A DNA stretch of 64,000 nt from Gigaspora margarita. Lineage: Eukaryota > Glomeromycota > Glomeromycetes > Diversisporales > Gigasporaceae. Shown here in pieces: positions 46,943 through 58,374 of this stretch; the first letter of the stretch is position 1; every line of letters starts with the position of its first letter. The notes beneath the pieces are model-generated. The model did not search any database, was not told where the DNA came from, and saw only the letters and a program-made list of their open reading frames with translations. The position numbers and the translations under genes are program-made. The stretch spans positions 65,354 through 129,353 of the forward strand of contig WTPW01000448.1 in NCBI GenBank assembly GCA_009809945.1, in the 5' to 3' direction.

Positions 46943-48650
46943 TTATTTTTTTAAAGCAACATTTATATCGATATTGCAATTTTTGCAATTCTTAACAATA
47001 ATTTTAGGTGCACCTTCAACTAAAGCAGAATCAGGCACATCTCATCAAAATCTGAATTAGAAGATGTTTCTTGAATACTCTCTTTAACGTTCTCTTGACT
47101 AATATTCTCTTTAATATTTTTGAGTAGGCTAATAAAGGGTTTTGATGCATCATATGGTTTAAAGGGTTTTGGCTTGAAAGTTTTAGTTCGAATTGGTTGT
47201 GAAACATGGTTAATTGGAAGAGACTTTAATAGTAATCGTGAAGGAGCTAAAAAAGATATTTTGATAATATAAAAAGTTATTAATTAATATTAATAATAAT
47301 AATAAGCATAATTAAATCAATAAACTTGCCTGAATCTTGATTTGGTATGATCATTGAAACAGTGCTATTCATTATTTCTTTAGTAAATGTTTGGTATGAA
47401 GTGACCCCTCCAATTGAACGATGACCACTAAATGCCATTATATGATCAGTTGCTATATTGAGTTGAGTAAGTATTTGTATTGCACTTCTTCTCATTGAAT
47501 GGTTGGTTATTTTTTTATGATTCATATTAACAACCCCTGTTTTTTGACAAATTTCTCGAATCATTTTTTCATGTGTATGTCATCCAAGTGGTGCATCATA
47601 AAACCAAATACCCTTTTCAAAATCTATAAAATAAAAAATTTTAATTAAAATTTTAATTAAAAAAAAATGATATTACAACTATTTATCATTAGCAGAAGCA
47701 ATTTTAAGAAAAAATTCTTCAGATTTAAAGTAATTTCCACAACGAAACATATAATATAAAATATCTAAAACAGGGGCAAACTTATCATCCATATCAGGTG
47801 GTATTTGGCATACTCGATCTGAATTATTGAGATTTTTTAATCCACCTGCATAATTTTTTTCACGGGGAATATTAATTTTCAAATTCTTATCTGTGCCCAC
47901 TTTAACATGATTAAACTTAAGCTGTTTTTTATCTCCACCTTGTAATCCATCTAGAAGGCACAACCAGAAGTATACTTGATATGTAATAGAAGTTGGTGTA
48001 TCTTCTAAAAGATGCTTATTATTCAATATTGAGTTATCTCTTTATAAGTAAGTGAATTACTCTTGTTTGCTTGATGGGGATTCGTATCCTGAACTAACTT
48101 GATTTTTCCATCAATTTTGAACACAAGCGTGAAAACTGGTTTTTATCAAGTATATTCAGTTTAGGATTTTGACAAGAATTCATTTGTAAGTGACGTGAAA
48201 TTCCACAATAACAGTTGTGAATTGACGTAGGTGCATAAAAATGTCCATCTTTTTTTCTTAACGATACAAAAAAATTAACAAGAATAGTTTCCAATTCAGA
48301 ACGATCTTTGATTTGTGTAATATCACTGTAAGATTTGTATCTTTAAAATATTGATTTATCATGTTGACCCAAGTTTTGGTATTATAGCTTGTATTTTTTA
48401 CACTTGCATAATTAATCGTATGATCAATATCACTTTGTGAAGGTGCAACGAATCGTATCTAAAAAGGAAAATATTTGTAACTAATAAATAAAATACTAAA
48501 ATAATAAATAAATTAATAAAACCTCATCGTCATCACTATTATTGTTAAGATCTACATTATTATTAATATCAACTTCCTCATCGAAAGTAATATTTGAATC
48601 TAACGAATTATTGTTTGTTCATGCAACCTCAAGTTGTATAGCTGTATAGC
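46943..48650 (-). pseudogene. Crypton-type tyrosine recombinase (DUF3504), degraded
   Basis: The product would cut and rejoin DNA through a 3'-phosphotyrosine intermediate. Reading leftward: RFVAPSQSDID and KNTSYNTKTWVN (48460-48330); LVNFFVSLRKKDG and CYCGISRHLQ (48294-48094, the core-binding part); YQVYFWLCLLDGLQGGD (near 47970-47920); KGIWFYDAPLG (near 47610); NHSMRRSAIQIL, FSGHRS and TSYQTF (47564-47370). The catalytic HxxR, GH and final Tyr are present. The first catalytic Arg of the family's GLRGGD is Gln here. Introns: 48459-48522 (GT-AG), one near 47620-47680 and 47247-47329, the last with a GC donor, AG|GCAAGT, joining NQDS to APSRLLLKS. The last exon ends in a CKNCNIDINVALKK tail at 46943. 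At least two frameshifts and stops, including one replacing Trp near 47580, break it. Confidence 0.82.
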
Positions 48651-48927
48651 TGAAGTAAAATTTAAATTGTCTTGGTTCATTATTTTTTTTTTAAAATAGG
48701 AAAATCTAAGTGAAAAAAAAAATCTTATTGAATAAGAAATTTTTTTTTTTGAAAAATTCAAAAGAGAGTGAGACGAAAGATCAATTTAGAAAAAAAATTG
48801 TATTTATATCTGGTCTAAAGTTTATTTTTACAGTGATAAAATATGTGATTAATAATACTAATCGTCGTCATATCGTCATATAGAATGTAGAATAACTCAT
48901 TTATTCCACTGCGTCAGAGAAATAATT

Positions 48928-49041
48928 GATATATCTTCCCCTGGCAGATCTAGAAAAATATGGTCTAGCACATGATCTGCCACTTCGCGGCAGATTATGC
49001 GCTAGACCATATTTTTCTAGATCTGCTAGGGGAGATATATC
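48928..49041. repeat. 114-bp near-perfect palindrome
   Basis: Arms of about 53 bp start GATATATC and contain CAGATCTAGAAAAATATGG and TCTAGC. They differ by one indel and about three substitutions, around a 7-bp centre ACTTCGC. It is GC-richer than its surroundings and lies 20-30 bp beyond the right edge of the recombinase element. GAATAAATA/TATTTATTC pairs flank it (about 48899-48907 and 49061-49078), so it may be a small foldback element of its own. Confidence 0.9.
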
Positions 49042-49084
49042 ATTATTCCAACCATCCCGGGGAATAAATAGTATTTATTCAACT

Positions 49085-49920
49085 AGCACATGAACATGTA
49101 TTAGCTATATTGCCAAATTTAACCAAAAATTAGATATAGAAGTAGTAAAATAGCACAAGATAAAGTCACGACCATTTATAATTAACAAATTTATTGCTAA
49201 TCAAACTAATGTTTAAAAATCAAATTAACAGTTAAATCCAAATCAACTATAGTATTCAGAGTGCATAAATATATGTATTGATCTTGTTTAAGATTAGCTT
49301 TATATTCATGTGTGCTCTTGCTTTACTTAGCAGAATTAAGCTATGTTTTTATTAGATTGGTACTATTTTATTATAATATTATTTCTTTTAGCTAATATTA
49401 CATTAAGAGATAATTTTATTAAAATATATACCTGTAACTTTATCAAATGCTTAACTCAAGTAAGAACTAGTTTTTATTATATTACAGGTTTAAGTTTCAA
49501 TCAAGTTTTATAGTCACATTATAATATGTAGCATATATACTATCACAACTTAAAATTGTAACATTAGAGAGTTGAATTTTCCTATTAGTTTTACATTTTA
49601 ATATATATTTTTCTTTATTTAATATAAATAACTATTTATTAAATATTACTCCAAATCTATAATCAAATGCAGAGTTTTTTAAATATTTAGACTACTTACT
49701 ATAAATGAAAATATGAACGCTTTTAAATTTTTTCTTCTAATAGTACAAATAATTCACCATGTAATACTATAAGGCTAAGATGGCTAATAAATTTCAATTA
49801 GCCTTTATAAGTTCAATTAGCCTTAATGTATTTAATAAAAAAATTTATATACTATAATACATAAAAGCAAGTATATATGTATAATTTAAAATATTATTAA
49901 TCAATAAAAATTTATTGTAA
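49085..49920. other. No gene seen over about 0.8 kb
   Basis: AT-rich, without coding homology or paired ends. Confidence 0.4.
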
Positions 49921-49927
49921 CATATAT

Positions 49928-50178
49928 GGGGGGACCCACAGCAAAAGGTGGCTTTGGGAAAATCACATGATTTTGAGAAAATCATTGCTAAACTTAGTAT
50001 GTGATTATCAATTATATAGTAGTATAAGATGATTAAACTAAATTTATATATTTTTTTATTAATATTATTGATAATTAAAAATTGTTTTTACAAAAATAAT
50101 GATTAGTTAGATACTTATTATATAAAATCTTAAAATCTGATTGGTTGGCCCGAAGCCACCTTTTGCTGTGGGCTCCCC
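49928..50178. mobile_element. MITE, 251 bp, ends GGGGGGACCCACAGC
   Basis: Left end GGGGGGACCCACAGCAAAAG, right end in reverse complement GGGGAGCCCACAGCAAAAGG, then TGGCTT on both. ATAT on either side may be a short duplication, but it is indistinguishable from background. No coding. Confidence 0.8.
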
Positions 50179-50374
50179 ATATAGAATATTGTTGATTATC
50201 GTAATTATCTAAATTGATATTTAATATAATTTATTATATTAAGCTATTACAAATAATGTACTAGAATTAATTATATATAGCAATTATTTAATCTTACTAT
50301 AATATATTTTGATGATAACATTCCATTTAATTAACTACTTTACAGAAACTAGTACTTTTTTGTAGATGAGTTTA

Positions 50375-50765
50375 AGATAGTTTAAGATAATATTAAAGTT
50401 ATTAATATTATTTTTTTTTATAATTTTTTTTTTATTTTAAGATTTAAAATCTAAAAATAATATTATTATTATGGTTTAATAATTTTTTTTTATTATAAGA
50501 TAATTATATGATTATTGGTTAAGATTATTTTAAGATGTTTTTTTTTTTTTTTTAAGATGATAATAAGATTATTTTAAGATTATTTTAAGATTACTATAAT
50601 TTTTTTTTAAGATTATTTTAAGATAGTTTTAAGATTATTATAAGATAAGATTATTATTTTTTTTTTTTAAGATTATTATAAGATTATTAGAAGTATTATA
50701 AGATTATTATAAGATTTTTTTTTGATAATTTTATTATAATCTTTAAGATTATAATAAATCAATAA
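50375..50765. repeat. Low-complexity AAGATTATTATAAGATTA run
   Basis: Short units AAGATTATT, with poly-T interruptions, fill the interval. Probably expansion by slippage. Confidence 0.8.
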
Positions 50766-51333
50766 AATAAAATTTTTTTTTTTCTGTAAAGTACTTAATT
50801 TAAAATTATAATGAAATTGCTAATAATATCTTTATTATTAGAACCAAGTATAAAAAACATGTTACACCTCTTGAAATTCCTTTTAAAAATTTTTTTTTTT
50901 TTTTTAAAAAACCCATGATATAAACAAGTTAAAAACTACAATGTATATATAGGCAGCAAAAATACATCCAAGCTCTTTTATCTTTTAGAAATTTATACAA
51001 TATCTATATAAATAATAAAATCTTATTAGTTTAAATTTTTTAAAAGCTAGTTTTGCTACAATATATATAGAAAGCTACTAGCTAATAGCAATAGTATATA
51101 TTGCAAATTTGATTTATATATATGCGATTCTTTTTAATATAAAAATAAATAAGCAAAATAAAAATTTACAATTATTTAACTTCCCAAAATTTTACTTTAG
51201 AGTTATACGTATAAGTATGCTCAAAAAAAAACTGTTATCAGTTTTCAATATAATTAAAAGCCCAATAACAAGTTTTTTCTTGAATATACACATATTATAT
51301 GATTTAATTAGTTTTAGTAATATAATTATTTTA

Positions 51334-52461
51334 TTTTTTTTTTTTTTTGATGTTAAAGTGCCCACCTTGGGACTTAGAAATTTTTTATTCAAGATATTAG
51401 GGCCGTTAGTGACCCACAAGGGGATCACTGGCATTTGTTACATTGAAGAGAGTACAACTAGCCACACCTGCAACTTTTGGTTGCCTATTTAAGTAGCCAG
51501 CTAAGGTTCTACACTAGCTGCCATACCTGCAATCCACATACTGGCATTGCCTATTTAAACCCTCTGATCTTTTGTTCCTCCTGCCAAACCCATCTTGTAT
51601 CACTAAAACAGTCCTATTACATAAGTCAGTTAGAAAGTTCTAGATGCTTATCCATAGTCCTTAGGACCAAGCTGGCATTCCTGGTCTGTTATCCTCAGGG
51701 GAAACTTGGTAGAGCATTCACTGTTTTCAGTGCTTACCTACACTTTTTGGTAACTTGCGCTATAGCTTTACCTATATACTTGCAGTCAGGGCTAACTATT
51801 AAACTGCTACCATTACCTACTACCACCCTTGTGAAGTTCACTGAACCCCAGTACTCTATTCCCTTACCAGAATCCTTTTCCCCAGAATTTCAAACTACCA
51901 ATCCAGTTAGCCCAGAAGGAATGGTCAGCTAGGCTTTAAGGTGCCTTATGGTCTCCCTTTCCTTGGTTCCTACTTCTATAACATAGGTTCTTTTCCTTTG
52001 GTGTGACTCCGGTGGCCAGGTTGGTATGCCCCCTTTGCCATAGAGGCTCTTGCCCGTCCAGTCTTCTGGTCAGTCACCATCCAGTTTCTGTAGTACTATT
52101 GAAAGTCCTGCTACCTCTTCACTCGAGTCTTGTCCAAGCCCGTTTCCTGTTTTATCCCACTTGTTCCCAGGATTTCTGCACCTTCTTTTCTCTTGTGTAA
52201 CAATACCCAAGTCAGTCAGCTCTAGTTACCCAGTTGCTTCCTATGTAATGTCATACAAGTCAGTTAGCTCCTGATAATTAGTATGACCTGGGTTATAGAT
52301 CTACTGACCTGACTTTTGTATCACAGGATGCAGTCACACTGTAATGCAGATAGTGTAATATTAAAGGTGAATTTTTCTCTTGGTGGGAATTGAACTCGGG
52401 CCCGTCTCATTACATAGGCTTGGGGGTGACAATAAGCCAGCTACACTATATCGCCACACCC
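51334..52461 (-). mobile_element. tRNA-headed retroposon, copy 2, 1128 bp
   Basis: On the minus strand the head has an A-box TAGTGTAGCTGG (52437-52448) and a B-box GAGTTCAATTCC (52386-52397). The tail is a poly-A run at 51334-51348. An 18-bp exact duplication AGTAATATAATTATTTTA flanks it at 51316-51333 and 52462-52479, so the insertion should be young. Blocks such as GGAAAAGAACCTATG, GTTTAAATAGGCAA, TTGCAGGTATGGCA and GGTACCAAGG-type text occur in the same order in the copy at 23440. The 151-codon plus-strand frame at 51477-51932 runs antisense to the element, has no known domain and is probably chance. Confidence 0.92.
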
Positions 52462-52649
52462 AGTAATATAATTATTTTAAATTTGGTAAGTTAGTAAGAT
52501 TATGTATTTTGTATGATTACTATATTTGTATACAAAAAATTATACTAAAATAGTAATTGAATAAAACTTAAATAATTACCATTACAGATATTAAATATAT
52601 ATAAATCATAAAGTATTTATTATTATATATTAAATTTTTTTATTATTAT

Positions 52650-54528
52650 TATCAATATGCCACCCAAAGAACATTTCTTGCAAAATACTTTGAAAAAATA
52701 AAAGAAAAAGCTAATAAAACTAATGTGTTTTCTATTTGCAAGTTTTTTTTTTATGGTCTTGGTCATAAAATAGTTACAAAAAAATCAAAAATTACTCATA
52801 AAATTTTTTTTTGTAAAAATCATCTCAAGTCATGTCAATTTTTTCTTGCTGAATATTCTTATTTTTTTCAACAAGAAATTTTAGATTTACAAAATGAAAC
52901 AACCAAAAGTTCTTCAACATTTTTTTAAAAAAAAAGTTAGATTCTAAAAATTAATTAGTTTCTTAAATCTAATTTGCAAGAAGAACATTTAAAACAATAT
53001 GAGAAATTATTAATCCAGGCTACAGTATTTCATGGATGGTCTTTTTGATAGATTGAAAATCCAGAAGTAAAAAATCTTATACGATTTTTAAATCTAGCAG
53101 CTATTTTTTCTAATCGATCAGACCTTTCAAATCATATTTTAAATTATAAAACAGACATGGTTTTAGAAAATATTGTTCAATCTGCAACACAAAATGATCT
53201 TGGTATTATATTATCATATGATGGCTGGAAAAATATAGCTTTACAAAATATTATTGGAAGTACATTAATTCCTGCAGATAGATTATCTTTACTATAGAAT
53301 GTTGAAGATTTAAGTAACAAATGTAATAATTGGCAAACTGCTATATTAATGACAAAAAATTTATTTAATTCAATTGAAGTTCATAGTATTTTAATAAATA
53401 GACTAGTCACAGATTCTGCACCTAAATATATAGCCGCAAGGTTTTTTTATAAATTTAAATACTATATAATTTAAAGTAATTTATAATTATATAATTTTTT
53501 TTTTTTAAAGACTTTGAAAAGAGTTTTGAAATAAAATCTTTTTACCATATTTTAGCCATCAGATGAATTTGTGTGTTGGCAATTTCTTTAAAAAAGATAG
53601 TGAGCTAAAAATTATAGCTGAAAATGCAATGAAGTAGTTACTTATTTTCACAAATTAGATTTTTTTTATAGCTGTTTAAAGGATGAACAAGCAACTGTAT
53701 ATAAAGAAAAATATATTTCTTTAATAACCTCTAATTATACATGTTGGAATAGCCATTTTTATTGGTTTTCAATATTTTAAAATCCCAAGCTGCTTTAAAG
53801 GTTAATATATTTATTATTATATAATATTTATATGTATTTAACAATAAAATTGATTTTTCATTTAGAATTTAATGACAAAAATTGAAGATGGTAATAATAG
53901 CTCTCTTTATAGTTTTCCAATTGATATCCAAAAAAACCTTTCAAGTTCTGATTGGTGGAGAAAATTGCAAAATTATATAAATTAATTGAACCTTATTGTG
54001 CAGCTTTAAATAAATTAGACACTGATGGTACACAATTATATGAAGTTCTTTATGCTTTTGGATGGATTGTAAAATTTTAAAATCCAATTCTAATATTTCT
54101 TTACAAAATTATTATATTCAAAAGATAGAAAAATGATGAGCTGAGTGGGAACAGCATCTTTTAATTCTTTCTTTTTTACTTTACCCAAAATACAAGCATA
54201 CAAAATTTAATTTTACACTTAAATCTTTTATACACTCATTTAGGCAAATGGGTATATTACTATTATACTAATTGGGTTAGTAAATAACCTGTCATTATCC
54301 TTGCAGAATTAGAGCAGTATCATACAAGAAAAAATTCTTTTGATCAAGAAACATATAACCAGTTTGATGATTCTTTAGAATTTTGGAATTATATTGCAGG
54401 TTATACAAAAGAATTGCATCTTGTACTTTAAAAATTTTTCAATTTCAGTGGCTAGTGCTTTAGTAGAATGATTATTTTCTACGATGGGTTGGATTCATAC
54501 TTCTCAGCAAAGCCAAATGCCAGTAATT
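52650..54528 (+). pseudogene. hAT transposase of the DUF659 type, heavily decayed
   Basis: Recognisable pieces in order: a BED-like segment (KTNVFSICKFFF with KSKITHK, near 52718-52800, missing one Cys), VFHGWSF and IENPEVKNLIRFLNL (near 53020-53095), LSYDGWKN (near 53215-53235, first acidic residue), LVTDSAPKY (near 53405-53430, second acidic residue), and SVASALVE then LFSTMGWIHTS (54445-54500, the hATC dimerisation motif). Introns with GT-AG ends fit at 53801-53865 and 54252-54306. Numerous stops and frameshifts are present. The retroposon at 51334-52461 lies just upstream. Terminal repeats for this hAT were not found. It differs clearly from the BED-hAT at 12404. Confidence 0.75.
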
Positions 54529-54539
54529 TGTAATATTTT

Positions 54540-55365
54540 ATTTTAAATTATTTTAAATGCCTTTATGTGCAAATAAAATTTTTTTATATGCACTTATATG
54601 CAATCAATTAATTGTTTGTGCAACTAAAACCTGTATGTTACTTGCATTTGTGCAAGTAATTTTGAATCTAAATTTTAAACACTGTCTGGAGATCTACAAG
54701 TATCTAATAGCAATATATATATATACACATGTACCTATTTCCAAATTAATAGGGTATATTTGAGAATTTTTTAAAATTTTTTAAATACCTAATAATAAGC
54801 TACTTATCAATTGAGCATAAATCTTTTAAAACCTGTATATTCCAAAAATAACCTACTTCTGGTTTTTTTGCTTAAAATCGTCCAAAAAAAGTTTGCTTAT
54901 TTTTGGAAATCTATAGTAGACTCAGAATCTAATATTAGGTTTTAATAGTGGTAGGTGTAAGAGATCTGGATCTTTTATATAACAGCTTACAGTTGTTAAA
55001 ATTTGTATAAACTTGAAAATTGATATACAATTGTCCTTTTGTAAAAATCTTTATAATACTGTTGCCATGTTAGTACATATACATGTTAAGGAGTATAGAT
55101 TATAAACATTCTCAATAGCATATTAATGAGTTGGCTTGGCAGTCCTATTGTTGAATAGCATATAGCATGTTTAATGTTAACATATTAAGCAATATGTTAT
55201 TATCCTATATTTACTTCTTTAAAGTTATTGTCTGAAGCATAGTGAAGGACTTACTATTTCTACGCCAATTCATGCAATGTCTGTTAGTAATATCCAATCA
55301 CAGTACATATACTAGTTACACAACATATTGTTTACATAACAAACTATATTATATACTGTATATTA
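54540..55365. other. No gene seen over about 0.8 kb
   Basis: TATGCAC/TTTGTGCAA motifs near 54555-54660 may belong to the 3' end of the decayed hAT. Nothing else is recognisable. Confidence 0.4.
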
Positions 55366-55375
55366 GTGATGCCGG

Positions 55376-55688
55376 ATGAAACTATAAAACCATGTGTTGC
55401 TAATTGTCACATGGTACTATATATAAAATCAACAATCTATTTTGATTTTTATAAGTAATAACATGTAACATTTTTTTTAGGACCCCGAACAATCTATATG
55501 AGGTTATATTTGAGTATTATAGTAAAAATTTTTTTGGTTAGCAGTTTTAGTTTGGTATATATCAGCTATATTTCAAACATTACATAATAAGTTTGGAGTT
55601 AGCTAGCTTTTTTCGAAATCTAAGCTTTCAAAAAAAAATATTTTCGGGCTGACACTTTCTCTAAAAAAAAAAAAAACTGGACACAACG

Positions 55689-55725
<37 letters not shown>

Positions 55726-56095
55726 NNNNNNNNNNNNNNNNNNNNNNNNNNNNNNNNNNNNNNNNNNNNNNNNNNNNNNNNNNNNNNNNNAAAAAAAAAA
55801 AAAAAAAAAAAAGAAAAACCAATCATAACGTGTTTCTTATTATTTTCATGTCTCTTACTATTCCTATTACCATATTTCAAATATAACATTTGTAAAAACT
55901 TACCTATTAACATTCTTTTAAATATATGCTTTTTGCCTATTAGCTGTTTTCAAATATAACCTTTTTATCCAATACCTACTTTTCAAATATAACCTTTTTT
56001 AAAAAAAGGCCCTCCATTAGTGATTTTTCAAATATGACCTTACATAGATTGTTCGGGGTCCTATTAGCATCACATGGTTTTGTCAGGCATCACTA
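55376..56095. mobile_element. hAT element with a second element inside, 720 bp
   Basis: Ends TAGTGATGCCGGATGAAACT and, from the right, TAGTGATGCCTGACAAAACC, both continuing toward CATGTG. An exact 8-bp duplication CTGTATAT flanks it at 55368-55375 and 56096-56103. Most of the interior is the nested element at 55479-56062. Confidence 0.9.
55479..56062. mobile_element. AGGACCCC-type nested element with a gap
   Basis: Ends AGGACCCCGAACAATCTATA and, from the right, AGGACCCCGAACAATCTATG, both followed by AGGT(T/C)ATATTTGA. The centre holds long poly-A runs around a 65-bp N gap (55726-55790). TTTTCAAATATAACCT is repeated near the right end. No clear duplication. Confidence 0.75.
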
Positions 56096-56298
56096 CTGTA
56101 TATACAGTATGCATATTATTGCTTCAGATATCTATTAGTTCCTGATAACCTAGTTATAGTAGATAACTAGAATAACAATAAACAGTGAACACTTTGTATA
56201 ATCTTACTTGTTACTGTAATTTATCTAAATCAGAAGAGCATTTTTACAAAGCTTAATTGATAATCTGCCTGTCAATTGAATAGTGTTCATAGTGCAAC

Positions 56299-57436
56299 AG
56301 GACCCCTGAATATATGCATAAAATGTTTGTAGTACACTTAGACTAAATTTTTTAAATATTTATCATACAGTTATACAAATCTTATTTTTTTAATAACAAC
56401 TTAACCTTTAATGTACACTTAATTAATAATATCAAAATAGAAATGGCATACAGTTACTTATTGTACAAGAATAGTTTGTTATACATAATATATAAAAATA
56501 ATATGCATAACATACAAAACCTAATAAAAACTAGTAAAATTAATAATAGTAGCAATATTTATTTATTGTGCATAATTCAGTATTAACTTTATATACCTGT
56601 CTCTAAATTGATTCTAGAACAATATAAATATTGTTTACTTAAGTATTGCAATAATTGGTATATACTGTAGAAGAATATATATGCTACAATAAGTTTCTGA
56701 TTTACCTGAATAAATTTTTCTTTAGCACTATACTAAATACTTTCTTATTTTCCTTAAGTAAAATCAAAAGAAACTTTTCTATATGTATCTCTTTTATTGA
56801 AGTCAAATTCATTTATTTATATACATTTTGATTTAATATATGATACATTAATGTGTTATCTAGCACATTAACATGCTATTTAATATGCTATGTGCTATTA
56901 ATAATAATACTGCTAACCCTAATACTTTAATATGCATATGTGCTAACACATTAACGTGTTATAAAGATTTTGCAAAAAGTGTGATTATCAAGTTTATATC
57001 TTGGATTTTAACTAATATTTAATAAGTTATACAAATCCAATAATGATTTAAAATCTAATTTCAAATTAGAACAATTATTATTGCTTTACAAAAAGATAAA
57101 ACTTTTGTGGATTACAACATTGTATAAAATTGAATATTACCAATTTCAATTACTAGAAATTTTAAAACATAAATATAATTTATTAACTTTTACTTTTTTT
57201 GAAATAAATTAATTTTAAACATTTATTATATCTTCATTATACATTAATTTATTTTTAATTAAAACTATGTTGTACACTTAATTATAAATTTAAAATTATT
57301 ATTTAAAGGTATATCGTACACTTAAACTATTGCTTTAATATTTATATATATTTTATAATAAAATTTAAGTGTACACTTATATTAAGTTTAAAGACAAAGA
57401 TTATTTATATATGTAATATTAGTATTCAGGGGTCCT
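56299..57436. mobile_element. AGGACCCCTGAATA element, copy A, 1138 bp
   Basis: Ends AGGACCCCTGAATATATGCA and, from the right, AGGACCCCTGAATACTAATA. Flanks AGTGCAAC (56291-56298) and AGTATAAC (57437-57444) match at six of eight positions. Interior blocks GTACACTTA and TTTTTTAAATATTTAT are shared with copy B at 58375. No coding content. Confidence 0.75.
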
Positions 57437-57887
57437 AGTATAACATGATACAGATCACATATAAAAATCACTATAGGTGAAATGTGGCATGCTTTTATCT
57501 TAAAATTTTTTTTTACTAAGTTAATGATATGTTAAAGTTGTAAAGCTTATTGAGATGCATTTAATTGTGGTTAGATCATTCAAATTGGCCAAGAGGATGG
57601 AGAGATATTGTCAAAAAATGATTTGCTAACTATATAAAATCTCTATGTAAACAATATTTGTTTAAATAGAGATTTTATATAGTCAGCCAATTGTTTTTCA
57701 ATGATATCTCACCATCTACTGGGCCAATTTGGATAATCTAACCACCATAAATGCATCTCGGCAAGCTATACAACTTTCAATTAGTGGACATGTATCATTA
57801 ATTTAGTAAGAAAAAATTTTTTAGATGGAAGCATACTACATTTCGCCTATAGTGATTTTTATATATAATCTGCATTATGTTATACTA
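57436..57887. mobile_element. Foldback element, 452 bp
   Basis: TAGTATAACAT at the left pairs with ATGTTATACTA at the right. The arms (about 220 bp each) pair nearly throughout, for instance AAAAATCACTATAGGTGAAA with its complement at about 57840-57860. The centre is near 57655-57665. It begins exactly where copy A of the AGGACCCCTGAATA family ends. Confidence 0.85.
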
Positions 57888-57889
57888 TG

Positions 57890-58370
57890 ATTACTCTCTA
57901 GTTGACAGGTAGATTATAAATTAACAAAAAGATTTAAAGCAATTTGCAATTACAGAAGAGGCTACAATTAAAAGTATATAAGGATACTAATAACTGTTTA
58001 ATTTAGATTGTAAATAACTGTAGTTTATTAGTAAAAGAGTATGAAGACTTATGTTGAACTTGGGGGTTCACATTAGCAGTTGTATACATTTTGGAATTAT
58101 ACAAGTTTAAAGGACTATATCTATCACAAGTCAAATTGTACACATTGGTATAATATCAGGTATCTGATATATATAATATATATATATGACATGTGCACAA
58201 TATGTGTAAGATATTTTTATACATGTACCTGATATGTGTAGAGTTCATGTAGAATATCAGATACATATTGGGAACATATAGTATATGCATAGTATATACT
58301 ATATATATCAGGTATATATCGTATATATATATTTTGCAATATATCATGTACTCGATATATATAGAGGACC
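57890..58370. other. No gene; AT microsatellite-like sequence
   Basis: From about 58155 to 58370 the sequence is dominated by TATATA and TACATGTA-type words. The 122-codon minus-strand frame at 58156-58524 is a product of these repeats. Confidence 0.5.
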
Positions 58371-58374
58371 CCTG

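Larger units (their letters stand above)
46388..48898 (-). mobile_element. Tyrosine-recombinase element with inverted repeats
   Basis: A 29-bp perfect inverted pair, TATTATTAATCACATATTTT then ATCACTGTA (46421-46449), has its exact reverse complement at 48829-48857. Outside it the similarity continues imperfectly for about 30 bp (TATGATCGCATGACG against TATGACGATATGACG). A direct repeat ATTTATTCCA lies at 46378-46387 and 48899-48908 and could be the target duplication. The only gene inside is a Crypton-type tyrosine recombinase. Cryptons normally lack terminal inverted repeats, so this arrangement is unusual. Alternative: a Crypton relic caught between two copies of another element. Confidence 0.6.

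Noticed and set aside
51477..51932. 151-codon open frame on the plus strand, the longest uninterrupted one in its area
   Set aside because: It lies antisense inside the tRNA-headed retroposon, has no recognisable domain, and the other copy of the family does not keep the frame.
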